A DNA stretch of 64,000 nucleotides from Acidobacteriota bacterium (GTDB taxonomy: Bacteria; Acidobacteriota; UBA6911; JACQSX01): assembly GCA_016211105.1 (NCBI GenBank), contig JACQSX010000046.1, positions 1 through 64,000 of the forward strand, written 5' to 3'. The translations under genes and the position numbers were made by a program. A model generated the notes under the pieces. The model saw only the letters and a list, made by a program, of their open reading frames with translations, did not search any database and was not told where the DNA came from. Positions within the stretch are counted from its first letter, which is position 1, and every line of letters starts with the position of its first letter. Positions 36,543 through 45,090 of this stretch are shown piece after piece.

Positions 36543-37018
36543 TATGAGAGTTTGTCCAGCAACTCGTTCACCCGGTCGGACGTCATATTTGCGTAATAGT
36601 CGTCGTTGACCTGCATCGCCGGCGCCATATCGCAGGCGCCCAGACATTCCACCGTGGTAACAGTAAAGCGACGATCTGCCGTCGTCTCTCCCTCCTCAAT
36701 CCCCAACCGCCGGCACGCAGCCGCTACGGATTCCTCCGCACCCTGCAGGTGGCAGGAGAGATTGGTGCAAAACTGTAGGTGGTGCTTGCCTACAGGTTTG
36801 GGTAACAACAGAGTGTAGAAAGTGATGATCTCACGCACATCGATCACAGGAATGCCTAACAGTTCTGCGACGGCTCTCTCGATCTCCGGTGAAATATAGC
36901 CGTTGCGGCGCTGGCAAGCATGCAAGATGGGCAGCAACGCCGGCCTGCGCTGGGGATGTTTCGCAAGGATCTCTGAGATCTCGGCCAGAAGCTGATCGGA
37001 AAGCGTTTCAAGACTCAT
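36542..37018 (-). CDS. nuoE: NADH-quinone oxidoreductase subunit E
   Basis: A 158-residue thioredoxin-like subunit with 2Fe-2S ligands CTNLSC and CLGAC in the expected order. ATG 37018 overlaps the nuoD stop in ATGA; upstream in-frame residues lie within nuoD and are not part of the protein. Confidence 0.94.
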   Translation of the reverse strand: MSLETLSDQLLAEISEILAKHPQRRPALLPILHACQRRNGYISPEIERAVAELLGIPVIDVREIITFYTLLLPKPVGKHHLQFCTNLSCHLQGAEESVAAACRRLGIEEGETTADRRFTVTTVECLGACDMAPAMQVNDDYYANMTSDRVNELLDKLS

Positions 37019-38376
37019 CGGTCCAGCTCTCCTCCAATCATGTTGACGGAGCCAAAAGTGGGAATGAGATCCGCCATCGAATAGCCGATTAAAAAATGTG
37101 GCAGGGCGGCCATCGTGGGAAAGCACGGGGGGCGGCAACGGACTCGGTACGGCCGATCTGTGCCATCGCTGACCACGAAGAAACCCAGCTCGCCATTGGC
37201 CCCTTCCACCGCGGTGTAAGTCTCTCCTTTCGGTGGGCGCAGGCCATGGCCGGTCATCACCATTTTGAAGTGATTCATTAATCCTTCGATATTGCTGTAG
37301 GTTTCTTCTTTCGGCGGTAGCATCACCTTTCGCTCCGGTATGTTGACCAAACCGCTAAACACTCGCTCGGAACCCGCCAGCGTTGGTTCCGCGTTGACCG
37401 ATCTCCTCAGCAATCCTTCTGTAGCGCCAAACTTTGATAGATCGCGCATTTCAGCGGCGGACATAGGCCGGCCCTCGAAGTCCACGTTGATTTCCCCTTT
37501 AGGCATTCGGTCAAACGCCTGTTCCACGATGCGCATACTTTGTTCCATCTCACGCAGCCGGCACAAATACCGATCGTAGTTGTCTCCTTGTATGCCCAGA
37601 GGCACTTCAAAATCGAGACAGTCGTAGACCAGGTAAGGCGTCACCTTGCGTACATCATAATTCACTCCACAAGAGCGCAAGAATGGACCGGTAATGCCAT
37701 ATTGAATGGCAATCTCCGGAGTGCACACGCCCACCCCGCGCATCCGGTCATAAAAGATGCGATTCTTGGTGAGCAATCGGTCCACTTCGTCGAGCACTTC
37801 ACGAGTTTTCCGTAACGCCAAGCGCGTCTTTTTCTCAAACTCCCATGGAAAGTCGGCCTTGACTCCGCCAATGCGTACATAGCTTACCGTGAGACGCGCG
37901 CCGGTCACATCTTCGATTAACTCGTAAATATACTCGCGCGCCTTCATCAGATAGAGAAATACCGTGAACGCTCCCAACTCCATCGCGCTCGCTCCGATGC
38001 AGGTGAGGTGATCCGTGACCCTGGACAACTCGCTCATGATCACACGGATATACTTGCAGCGTTCGGTGATCTCGATGGCCAGCAGTTTTTCCACTGCCTG
38101 GGCGTAGCCGAAATTACAAATCAAGGGCGAAACGTAGTTAAGCCGATCCGTGTAAGGAATCGGGTGCATGTAGTTGCCCTGTTCGCAGCTCTTTTCAAAA
38201 GCGCGATGCAGGTATCCTATCTCCACTTGCGCATCGACCATCGTCTCACCATCCAGCTCAACGTCAATCTTGACAGTCCCATGCGTTGCCGGATGGGATG
38301 GTCCGATCGATAAGCGCATCCGGTTGGTGCTAACGGGTGTTGAGGTTTCAACGTTATCCATCAGCTCGTTTCTCAT
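37015..38376 (-). CDS. nuoD: NADH-quinone oxidoreductase subunit D
   Basis: A 453-residue 49-kDa-type subunit with [22 protein letters not shown] at the N-terminus (quinone-site His and Tyr neighbourhood), GYLHRAFEK, and the conserved C-terminal [27 protein letters not shown]-like block (written here only as landmarks [13 protein letters not shown] and GSVNMI). ATG 38376 overlaps the nuoC stop (ATGA). Confidence 0.95.
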   Translation of the reverse strand: MRNELMDNVETSTPVSTNRMRLSIGPSHPATHGTVKIDVELDGETMVDAQVEIGYLHRAFEKSCEQGNYMHPIPYTDRLNYVSPLICNFGYAQAVEKLLAIEITERCKYIRVIMSELSRVTDHLTCIGASAMELGAFTVFLYLMKAREYIYELIEDVTGARLTVSYVRIGGVKADFPWEFEKKTRLALRKTREVLDEVDRLLTKNRIFYDRMRGVGVCTPEIAIQYGITGPFLRSCGVNYDVRKVTPYLVYDCLDFEVPLGIQGDNYDRYLCRLREMEQSMRIVEQAFDRMPKGEINVDFEGRPMSAAEMRDLSKFGATEGLLRRSVNAEPTLAGSERVFSGLVNIPERKVMLPPKEETYSNIEGLMNHFKMVMTGHGLRPPKGETYTAVEGANGELGFFVVSDGTDRPYRVRCRPPCFPTMAALPHFLIGYSMADLIPTFGSVNMIGGELDR

Positions 38377-38858
38377 GAGATCTTCGGACCAACCAGCGGC
38401 TGACGCTTATTCACTGGGTAGTCCTTACGCAAGGGATGTCCCTCAAAACTTTCGTACAACAGGATTCTCCGCAAGTCGGGGTGACCCGAAAACCGAATAC
38501 CAAACATATCCCACACTTCCCGCTCGAACCAGTTGGCCCCTTCCCACAATGAAATCAGCGTCGGAACTTCAGCATGATTCTCCTCCACTGGCACTTTCAT
38601 CCGCACGCGCTGCTTGAAGGGGAGAGAAAAAAAATGGTAAACGACCTCGAAACGGGGCCTGCGTTGTGGATAGTCAACTGCCGTGATATCAATCAGGAAG
38701 TTGTACCGCAGGTCCGGGTCATCGCGGAGAAAGCGGCTGATTTCCACCACCTTGTCCTTGTGCGCCACGAAAAAATCATCGCCGAATGCTTGGCCGACAT
38801 CAAAGAGCCAATCGCCGAATTTTTCCTTCAGTTTACGCAGTGTAACGCCTAGCTCCAT
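38373..38858 (-). CDS. nuoC: NADH-quinone oxidoreductase subunit C
   Basis: A 161-residue subunit with the diagnostic [20 protein letters not shown] followed by [11 protein letters not shown] 38858 has GAGGG at 4-5 nt. An in-frame extension upstream into nuoB lacks domain character and is left out. About 107 nt separate it from the end of nuoB, longer than other gaps in the cluster. Confidence 0.92.
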   Translation of the reverse strand: MELGVTLRKLKEKFGDWLFDVGQAFGDDFFVAHKDKVVEISRFLRDDPDLRYNFLIDITAVDYPQRRPRFEVVYHFFSLPFKQRVRMKVPVEENHAEVPTLISLWEGANWFEREVWDMFGIRFSGHPDLRRILLYESFEGHPLRKDYPVNKRQPLVGPKIS

Positions 38859-38965
38859 GGGACCCTCGGATCGTCGTCGCCCGCAGGCTGCGGAGTCGCG
38901 GTTTTCGTCTGTCTCACTTCTGGCTGCCACCTGCAAACCCGCTAAAACCGCGGCGACCGCCAACG

Positions 38966-39430
38966 CTACGTCATCTGAGGCTGGTTTTGGATCTTTTTCT
39001 GCAGCTTCATCAGCCCGTCTAAAACCGTTTCCGGGCGCGGCGGACACCCTGGAATATACACGTCCACCGGAATGATCGTGTCGATCCCCATCACAGTCGC
39101 GTAGTTGTCGTAGAACCCGCCGGTGCAGGTACACACTCCAAAAGCAACAACCCACTTGGGCTCGCACATCTGGTCGTAAATCATTTTTAGCGCGGGGGCC
39201 AGCTTGTGGCTGATTGTCCCGACCACAAACAACACATCAGCCTGTCGCGGTGAAAAGCGCGGCAGGCCAGCGCCAAAGCGGTCGATGTCATAGTGGGAGC
39301 ATGCGGTGGCCATGTATTCCATTCCGCAGCAAGCAGTGACAAATGGGTACTGAAAAATGGAATACTTGCGCGCCCATCCGATCATTTTATCCAAACGACT
39401 TGTAAAAAACCCTCCCGCAGGAGTATTCAT
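38966..39430 (-). CDS. nuoB: NADH-quinone oxidoreductase subunit B (copy 1)
   Basis: A 154-residue subunit holding the N2 cluster ligands: ACCGMEYM, GVCTCTGGF and [11 protein letters not shown] 39430 overlaps the nuoA stop (ATGA). A second, different nuoB lies at 41241-41765 with its own intact ligands. Confidence 0.93.
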   Translation of the reverse strand: MNTPAGGFFTSRLDKMIGWARKYSIFQYPFVTACCGMEYMATACSHYDIDRFGAGLPRFSPRQADVLFVVGTISHKLAPALKMIYDQMCEPKWVVAFGVCTCTGGFYDNYATVMGIDTIIPVDVYIPGCPPRPETVLDGLMKLQKKIQNQPQMT

Positions 39431-39777
39431 TGCCACCGCAGCGCACCCCTCATCCACGCGTAGATCAAGCCGACGAAAACAAATGCTAGGAACACCACCA
39501 TGCTCACCAATCCCTGAGGTCCCAAGGTGCGAAACACCACTGCCCAGGGAAAGAGAAAAATGAGTTCAATGTCAAAGAGAATGAACAACAACGCCACCAA
39601 AAAAAACTTGACGGAGAACTTTCCACGAATGACGGCATGCGGCGGGTTTCCGCATTCAAATGGCAGCGCCTTGACCGGATTGGAACGCTTCGGTCCAAAG
39701 GAGACCGCCAGCAACAGCAGCAGCCCGGCAAGAGCTGCTGCGGCCAATACGTACAGAAGAAATCCAACAGCGTCCAT
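39427..39777 (-). CDS. nuoA: NADH-quinone oxidoreductase subunit A
   Basis: A 116-residue membrane subunit with three hydrophobic helices and the family motif FECGNPP (E-C-G-x-P) with FDIELIFLFPWAV. It starts the nuoA-I series. Confidence 0.93.
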   Translation of the reverse strand: MDAVGFLLYVLAAAALAGLLLLLAVSFGPKRSNPVKALPFECGNPPHAVIRGKFSVKFFLVALLFILFDIELIFLFPWAVVFRTLGPQGLVSMVVFLAFVFVGLIYAWMRGALRWQ

Positions 39778-39784
39778 ATCTCCA

Positions 39785-39966
39785 ACAGGCGCACTGCGGA
39801 GTGCAAAAGCAGAATGCTGAACGCGCAGCGAGCGCCTTGATCAGTCCTCGGACTTATGAGAACGAAGCAAGGGGATACGCGTTATCAGGTGACGTATGTG
39901 AATTTTGGGCCGGTTACAGACTTCGGTCCGCAGTCGGCATGCAATCCACATTCCGCACCTCATTGG
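39785..39966. repeat. Repeat-rich spacer upstream of nuoA
   Basis: GCACTGCGGAGTGCAAAAGC (39790-39809) and the inverse-type GCATGCAATCCACATTCCGC (39938-39957) are members of the same GCGGAATG-type inverted spacer family as at 35117-35276. No gene is seen between the cold-shock-like gene and nuoA. Confidence 0.5.
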
Positions 39967-39981
39967 TTCCCAACCCTCCGC

Positions 39982-40263
39982 TCAGTAGACTTTGAGTTTC
40001 GTCACCCGCATCTTCTTTCCCACCACGGTGACGTCATAGCCCACTTCCAGACCGACCCGCAATGCGCTTTCCGGCCCCAACAGGTCGATTTCCGGAATAA
40101 AGAAGAACAAGTGTTTCCCATTTTTCGTCTTGAGGAATCCGTAATGCTTGTCGGAAAGATATTTGACAATCCGGCCCCGCGGAAACGTCACTTGCAGAGA
40201 CGCCAGCTCCTCAGGCAACCTCCAGCTCGGACGGTATTTCCTCTCAACAAACTCAATATGCAT
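39982..40263 (-). CDS. Cold-shock-domain-like protein
   Basis: A 93-residue protein whose central part (GRIVKYLSDKHYGFLKTKNG, then KHLFFFIPEI and VGYDVTVVGKKMRVTKLKVY) has the pattern of a cold-shock/S1-like OB fold: the first RNA-binding strand with K-x-GF and the second with LFFF. It likely binds RNA. It starts 3 nt after the peptide deformylase stop codon, so it is the last gene of the nuoB2-nuoI2-def unit. Confidence 0.7.
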   Translation of the reverse strand: MHIEFVERKYRPSWRLPEELASLQVTFPRGRIVKYLSDKHYGFLKTKNGKHLFFFIPEIDLLGPESALRVGLEVGYDVTVVGKKMRVTKLKVY

Positions 40264-40266
40264 GCT

Positions 40267-40767
40267 TTATCGCGCTGCCAGTCGGGAAGGCCTCTCCTTT
40301 GCCAAGGCCAGATCCACTCCCACCGGCAAGTAATCTAAAATCAAAACGCCATTCAAATGATCCATTTCGTGTTGTAGCACGGCAGCTTCCAATCCGCTCT
40401 CACGTATTTCAAAAAATTTACCGGCCGCATCTTGCGCCTTCAGCCACACTTCGGCTGCCCGCTCCACGGTAACACGAACGTCGGGAATGCTCAGACACCC
40501 TTCGTCGCCAACGTGCTTGCCCTCCAGATGCAGGATTTCCGGGTTCACCACCACCTGGGGTTGGTCCCGTTTTTCACTAGCGTCGAACACAAAAATTCTC
40601 TCGGAAAGGTTTACCTGCGGTCCGGCCAGTCCTACCCCCTTATTCTGATACATGGTTGCAATCATTCGCCGCGCTATGGAGGCGAGCCTCTGATCGAACA
40701 TCGCTACCGGCGCCGCCACCTTGCGCAGGATGGGGTGTGGATACTGAACAATGGTAAAAGTTCTCAT
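40267..40767 (-). CDS. def: Peptide deformylase
   Basis: A 166-residue enzyme with all three motifs: GVGLAGPQ (motif 1), EGCLSIP (motif 2, metal Cys) and QHEMDHLNG (motif 3, metal His pair and Glu). It removes the N-formyl group from nascent proteins. Its ATG overlaps the nuoI2 stop (ATGA), an unusual partner for complex I genes. Confidence 0.94.
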   Translation of the reverse strand: MRTFTIVQYPHPILRKVAAPVAMFDQRLASIARRMIATMYQNKGVGLAGPQVNLSERIFVFDASEKRDQPQVVVNPEILHLEGKHVGDEGCLSIPDVRVTVERAAEVWLKAQDAAGKFFEIRESGLEAAVLQHEMDHLNGVLILDYLPVGVDLALAKERPSRLAAR

Positions 40768-41237
40768 TTCACCGCCTGTAGCGTCGGGCTGTACCCAGGA
40801 ACCGAGGTAGGTCCGTTTTCCAGCATGTCCTTATTCCACTTAGCTCCGTCCTTGTCATACGCGGATAATTCGAAATATTGCGTCAATTCAATACAGTTTA
40901 CCGGACACGCCTCTTGGCACAGGCCGCAGAAGAGACAGCGCGACAGATCGAAGGTAAATTCTCTCAAAATCTTGCGCCGAGTTTCCGGATCTCTCTCGCT
41001 GGTGACCACGATCAGATCCTCCGGACATGCGAGGGCGCACAAATCACAGGAGATGCAGAGCGTTTCGCCCGTCTCTGGATCCTTATTCAAACGAGGAGCG
41101 CCCCGATACCTGTCTGCGATGTGAGGGCGTTGTGTTGGGTATTGCTCCGTATACGTCCGACGCAGCATGTAAGAGACGGTAATCAGCAACCCTTTAAGAA
41201 TATCGATGAAAAAAAGGCGTCTTAAGAAATCCAACAT
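40764..41237 (-). CDS. NuoI-like 4Fe-4S ferredoxin subunit (second copy)
   Basis: A 157-residue protein with two 4Fe-4S motifs, CISCDLCALACPEDL and CLFCGLCQEACPVNC, and the N-terminal membrane-peripheral helix typical of NuoI. It differs clearly from nuoI at 31790-32365: it has the ERDPETRRKILREF linker of the classical subunit and a different C-terminus. It begins 3 nt after nuoB2. Which copy works in complex I is unknown; the two may serve alternative complexes. Confidence 0.88.
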   Translation of the reverse strand: MLDFLRRLFFIDILKGLLITVSYMLRRTYTEQYPTQRPHIADRYRGAPRLNKDPETGETLCISCDLCALACPEDLIVVTSERDPETRRKILREFTFDLSRCLFCGLCQEACPVNCIELTQYFELSAYDKDGAKWNKDMLENGPTSVPGYSPTLQAVK

Positions 41238-41240
41238 GAT

Positions 41241-41765
41241 CTACGCGACCTTCTTTCCTGTCTTCCCCATGATCTTATCTTGCAAGCGCATCAATCCATA
41301 CAGCAAGGCTTCCGGCCGTGGAGGACACCCAGGGATGTAGACATCCACCGGGATAACCTTATCCACCCCTTGCAATACTGAATAGGAATTGAATGGACCG
41401 CCACAATTAGAGCACGCACCCATGGAGATCACCCACTTGGGATCGGGCATCTGGTCATACACCCGTTTCACCACCGGGGCCATTTTCAACGTCACCGTGC
41501 CGGCAATAATGATCAAGTCGGACTGACGCGGACTGGGACGAAAAATTCCTGCTCCGAAGCGATCCATATCGAAACGAGACGCACCCGTCGCCATCATCTC
41601 AATGGCGCAACACGCCAGACCAAAGGTCATCGGCCAGAGCGACGACTTGCGCGCCCAGCGGAAAAGCTGGTCCACGGTAGTCGTGATAAAATTAGGCTTT
41701 GCGTCTTTCATCTCCGGTACTTCCGGAAGGCTCCAAGCTGGCGCTAGCTGTAAATCATTTCCCAT
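41241..41765 (-). CDS. NuoB-like subunit (second copy)
   Basis: A 174-residue paralogue of NuoB with intact N2 ligands ([26 protein letters not shown]) and a 30-residue N-terminal extension. It has a good ribosome-binding site (GAGGG, 7 nt). It is the first gene of a tight unit with nuoI2, def and the cold-shock-like gene. Confidence 0.9.
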   Translation of the reverse strand: MGNDLQLAPAWSLPEVPEMKDAKPNFITTTVDQLFRWARKSSLWPMTFGLACCAIEMMATGASRFDMDRFGAGIFRPSPRQSDLIIIAGTVTLKMAPVVKRVYDQMPDPKWVISMGACSNCGGPFNSYSVLQGVDKVIPVDVYIPGCPPRPEALLYGLMRLQDKIMGKTGKKVA

Positions 41766-41908
41766 GAATTTCCCTCAGTGTTTTCCGGAATATCAATCTC
41801 CTGAAATTCTATTATGATGCTGTGGCAAAAGGCGGTTCGCCGAATCACAGTCCGAACAGCGGCCGCTCGCATACAGTCCAATCATTTCAAAACTTAGTAT
41901 AACAAAGT

Positions 41909-42343
41909 CTAAGTGGCTCTTTCGACCAGTCGCGCGATCAATACCTTAACCTTAGATTCGATTTGGTCCCTTACGATCTTGAAAAACCGCTCGCGGTGAC
42001 CCATGGGGTCCGCAATGTCCCAATGTTCGATTATTTTCCCGTCCAAGCAGGAAACAAAATCAGCAGTGTCAACACTTCCCACCGATATGATGACTTGCAT
42101 GGCATCAAGATTCACTTCGTCCAGGCCCTTGCTGCAATGCCCAGAAATATCAATGTCGATTTCCCGCAACGCCGCGATCGCGCCCGGGCTCACATATCCT
42201 GCCGGCAGCAAGCCCGCGCTAAACACATCCCACCCCGGCGCCAGCTTTCGGGCCAACCCCTCAGCCATCTGACTGCGACATGAATTTCCCAAGCACACGA
42301 AGAGAACCTTCAAAGAGTTCCTATTCCCAGGAATTTCCTTCAT
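41909..42343 (-). CDS. Low-molecular-weight phosphatase / arsenate reductase
   Basis: A 144-residue protein with the P-loop VCLGNSCRSQMAEG (CX5R) at about 17-30 and the general acid loop WDIADPMG near residue 110, as in thioredoxin-coupled ArsC and in LMW protein-tyrosine phosphatases. The WDIADPMG loop and the small size favour arsenate reductase. No ars transporter genes are next to it. Confidence 0.85.
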   Translation of the reverse strand: MKEIPGNRNSLKVLFVCLGNSCRSQMAEGLARKLAPGWDVFSAGLLPAGYVSPGAIAALREIDIDISGHCSKGLDEVNLDAMQVIISVGSVDTADFVSCLDGKIIEHWDIADPMGHRERFFKIVRDQIESKVKVLIARLVERAT

Positions 42344-42447
42344 TTTGTCTAACTTCTCATGCTATCCAATTCTTTTGGGTCAAGGAATGAAATAATTGTA
42401 AAGAGAGTTATTTGTAATGAAAATGACTACAATGTGGGTTTATTCCA

Positions 42448-42480
42448 CTACTCATTCACCTAGTTTTTGTGAATGAGTAG
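42448..42480. promoter_or_regulatory. Perfect 12-bp inverted repeat upstream of the CoA-disulfide reductase
   Basis: CTACTCATTCAC and GTGAATGAGTAG are perfect complements separated by 9 nt. The repeat lies about 60 nt before the flavoenzyme gene, in AT-rich sequence between divergent genes. It could be an operator or a leader hairpin; no T-tract follows. Confidence 0.5.
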
Positions 42481-42539
42481 CCTGTCCCCGCACTGTAACG
42501 TTCAATCGCATCCCGAATCGGCGTATCCTTATCAGCACC

Positions 42540-43907
42540 ATGCCCGTATTCGGCAAGAAGAAAGTCGTAGTGATCGGTGGCAACGCCGCAGGTATGACCG
42601 CAGCATCCCGCCTGCGGCGCTTGGAGGCGGGCGCTCAAGTTACCGTGCTGGAAAGAAGCAGGCACATCTCCTACTCCATCTGTGGCGCGCCTTACTATGT
42701 GGAAGGATTAGTTCCTCGCGTGGAGGATCTGCTTACTTTTACGCCAGAGACCGCTTACAGCAAGCGGGGTATTCACGTCCGGACCGAATGGGAAGCCACA
42801 CAACTTCTCCCCAGTCGAAGGGAGGTCGAATGCCGTGACCTCCGGACCGGTCTCACCGAGCGGCTCGCTTTTGATAATCTGGTACTGGCCACCGGGTATC
42901 GACCCGCAGTCGGCTCCGTCGTGGGAGCGGATCACCCTGCGGTATTCAAAATCAGCCAACTGGAACATCTTATCCGGCTGAATCAATTTTTGCAGACAAA
43001 TCACCCCCGCAATGCCATCGTGGTGGGCGGCGGATATATCGGCTTAAATACCGCGGAAGCGCTCGTTAAACGCGGACTGTCAGTTCAGGTACTCGAGAAA
43101 GAAGATCACGTCTTCCGACCCGTCGACCCTGATATTGCCGGGCTCATAGAGAAAGAATGCAGGACACGCGGCATCCAAGTTTCTCATTTTACCCCTGTCA
43201 GCCAGATCCTCTTTGACGGCAACTGCCCCAGAGGCGTGATTGCGGGAGGCGAATTCTACCCAGCAGATCTGGTGGCGGTGGATGTAGGCGTCGTTCCTAA
43301 CACCGATCTGGCTACAGAAGCCGGACTCCGAATTGGTACAAGCACTGCGATTGCGGTGTCTCCCCGAATGGAAACCTCGCAAGAAGGTATCTACGCCGCA
43401 GGCAACTGTGCCGAAACGACGCACCTGATTACGAAGCGAGCAGTGCTAAGCGGGCTAGGTACGCACGCTGTGAAGCAGGGCCGAGTGGCCGGAGAAAACA
43501 TCGCAGGCATGCGCTCCGAGTTTCCCGGAGTGCTACAAACGTCCATCACTAAATTCTTTTCTCTCTCGGTGGCACGAACAGGCCTCAACACATGGGAGGC
43601 GCAAAGGCTTGGATTTGATTTCGCCTCCGTGTCTGTTCAAACGCCTGCGCGGGCCGCGTACCTGCGCCCCAAGGAGACGGTCACCGTAAAACTGCTATGG
43701 GAGCGGAAAACACAAAGGCTCCTGGGAGCCCAAATCGCCGGGAGTCCCTGGACGGTAAAACGAATTGATGTGATGGTAGCTTGTATCACGTCAGGCATGA
43801 CCCTGGAGCAAATAGCGCAAATCGATCTAGCTTACTCACCTCCCCATTCTCCGTTATGGGACCCGATTCAGGTCGCAGCCAACACCGCATTGCGACAGTC
43901 ACGCTAG
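42540..43907 (+). CDS. CoA-disulfide reductase / NADH oxidase-like flavoprotein
   Basis: A 455-residue pyridine-nucleotide-disulfide oxidoreductase: FAD motif VVIGGNAAGMTAASRLRR, the redox-active single Cys in SYSICGAPYYVEG (the CoADR/Nox class), NAD(P) motif IVVGGGYIGLNTAEAL, and the C-terminal FAD block GIYAAGNCAETTH. It reduces CoA disulfide, persulfides or O2. ATG 42540 follows a short AT-rich leader. Confidence 0.88.
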   Translation: MPVFGKKKVVVIGGNAAGMTAASRLRRLEAGAQVTVLERSRHISYSICGAPYYVEGLVPRVEDLLTFTPETAYSKRGIHVRTEWEATQLLPSRREVECRDLRTGLTERLAFDNLVLATGYRPAVGSVVGADHPAVFKISQLEHLIRLNQFLQTNHPRNAIVVGGGYIGLNTAEALVKRGLSVQVLEKEDHVFRPVDPDIAGLIEKECRTRGIQVSHFTPVSQILFDGNCPRGVIAGGEFYPADLVAVDVGVVPNTDLATEAGLRIGTSTAIAVSPRMETSQEGIYAAGNCAETTHLITKRAVLSGLGTHAVKQGRVAGENIAGMRSEFPGVLQTSITKFFSLSVARTGLNTWEAQRLGFDFASVSVQTPARAAYLRPKETVTVKLLWERKTQRLLGAQIAGSPWTVKRIDVMVACITSGMTLEQIAQIDLAYSPPHSPLWDPIQVAANTALRQSR

Positions 43908-43914
43908 CTGCACA

Positions 43915-43990
43915 CCGGATGAAGAATGACGGATGTGGATGGAAGTGCGTGTGTCTTCATCTTTCAACCTCATCCTTCGCATCCCCCTAC
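43915..43990. repeat. Self-complementary spacer between convergent genes
   Basis: GAAGAATGACGGATGTGGATGG and the opposite CTTCATCTTTCAACCTCATCC/CTTCGCATCCCCC stretches are roughly inverse copies, another member of the inverted spacer class in this window. Confidence 0.4.
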
Positions 43991-44970
43991 ACACGGATCC
44001 CGTACCTTAAATAGAAGTTGTATCCTCGGAACTCATCCTGCAAAGATCGCAATAAGGAAAGTGGCAGAGGGACGCCGCTGGCTGAAACGTTTTCCTGCAC
44101 CTGCTCGGCGGTCTTTGCTCCAGGGATCGTTGTGCTTACCACCGGGTGTGCCAGGATAAACCCGAGAGCGACAAAAACCGGCTTTGCATGATGGATGCGG
44201 CACAATTGCACGTATCGTTCCACCTTCGGCGCCACATCAGACAACCGCCGTCGGGTAAGAAAATTATTCCGAACATCTTGAGGATGAAAATCCGGGGATT
44301 GGATTTTCCCTGTCAGCAGCGCTGATGCCAGAGGAACTCGAGCAATCATTCCATAACCGGATTTCGCGGCCAGCCCAAATAACCTTTCCGCCGCCTTTTG
44401 ATTAAATACGTTGAACAATACCTGCAGCGTGACACCGAAACCCCTGTTCATGATCTCTATACCCTCTGAGGGATGGCTGATCGAGACTCCGTAGTGCCGG
44501 ATCTTACCCTCGGTCTGCAGTTTTTCCAGCGCTTCTCCAGCACCGCTGTTCCAGAGGACTCGTAATAACGGATTGTGCAGTTGATACAAATCCAAGTAAT
44601 CCGTCTGCAGCCGGCGCAATGACGCTTCGCAGGACCTCACCACATGCGTCCCGCTGAAATCCTTGCGGATTGAACCATCGGGCAGCTTGACGTTGCCCAC
44701 TTTGGAGGCAATCACCACGGAGGGACGGTGGTCCCGCAGCGTTTCTCCAAGCAACATCTCACTATGCCCGAGGCCATAAATATCGGCAGTGTCAAAAAAA
44801 TTGACTCCCGATTCCAGCGCGCGCTGAATCGCAGTCTTCGATTGGCGGTCATCCACAGGGCCCCAGCCGATCGGCCTTCCGTGAATCTCAAATGGCCCCC
44901 CAATGGCCCAACCACCAAAGCCGATTTCACTCACACGCAAGCCGGTACGGCCGAGGGTACGGTAATTCAT
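43987..44970 (-). CDS. Aldo/keto reductase
   Basis: A 327-residue NADPH-dependent oxidoreductase of the AKR superfamily with RTLGRTGLRVSEIGFGGWAIGG at the N-terminus, the catalytic Asp/Tyr block FFDTADIYGLGHSE, Lys in IASKVGNV and the second His/Tyr-type loop near YDLYQLHNPL. Substrate unknown. Confidence 0.9.
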   Translation of the reverse strand: MNYRTLGRTGLRVSEIGFGGWAIGGPFEIHGRPIGWGPVDDRQSKTAIQRALESGVNFFDTADIYGLGHSEMLLGETLRDHRPSVVIASKVGNVKLPDGSIRKDFSGTHVVRSCEASLRRLQTDYLDLYQLHNPLLRVLWNSGAGEALEKLQTEGKIRHYGVSISHPSEGIEIMNRGFGVTLQVLFNVFNQKAAERLFGLAAKSGYGMIARVPLASALLTGKIQSPDFHPQDVRNNFLTRRRLSDVAPKVERYVQLCRIHHAKPVFVALGFILAHPVVSTTIPGAKTAEQVQENVSASGVPLPLSLLRSLQDEFRGYNFYLRYGIRV

Positions 44971-44974
44971 TTGA

Positions 44975-45090
44975 CTCTAGGGTCGGATGGCGGAAGGTGA
45001 AAGTTTAGCGTGAAAGGCGGAAAGTCCTACGTTCCAAGACAAGATCCCTTATAAGCGGTGATCCTGGGCCTTCGACTTTCGACCTTCCAC
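44975..45090. repeat. Inverted spacer between AKR and Fur-ferritin genes
   Basis: GGCGGAAGGTGAAAG (about 44988-45003) pairs with CTTTCGACCTTCCACC (about 45076-45091). No gene is present. Confidence 0.4.
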
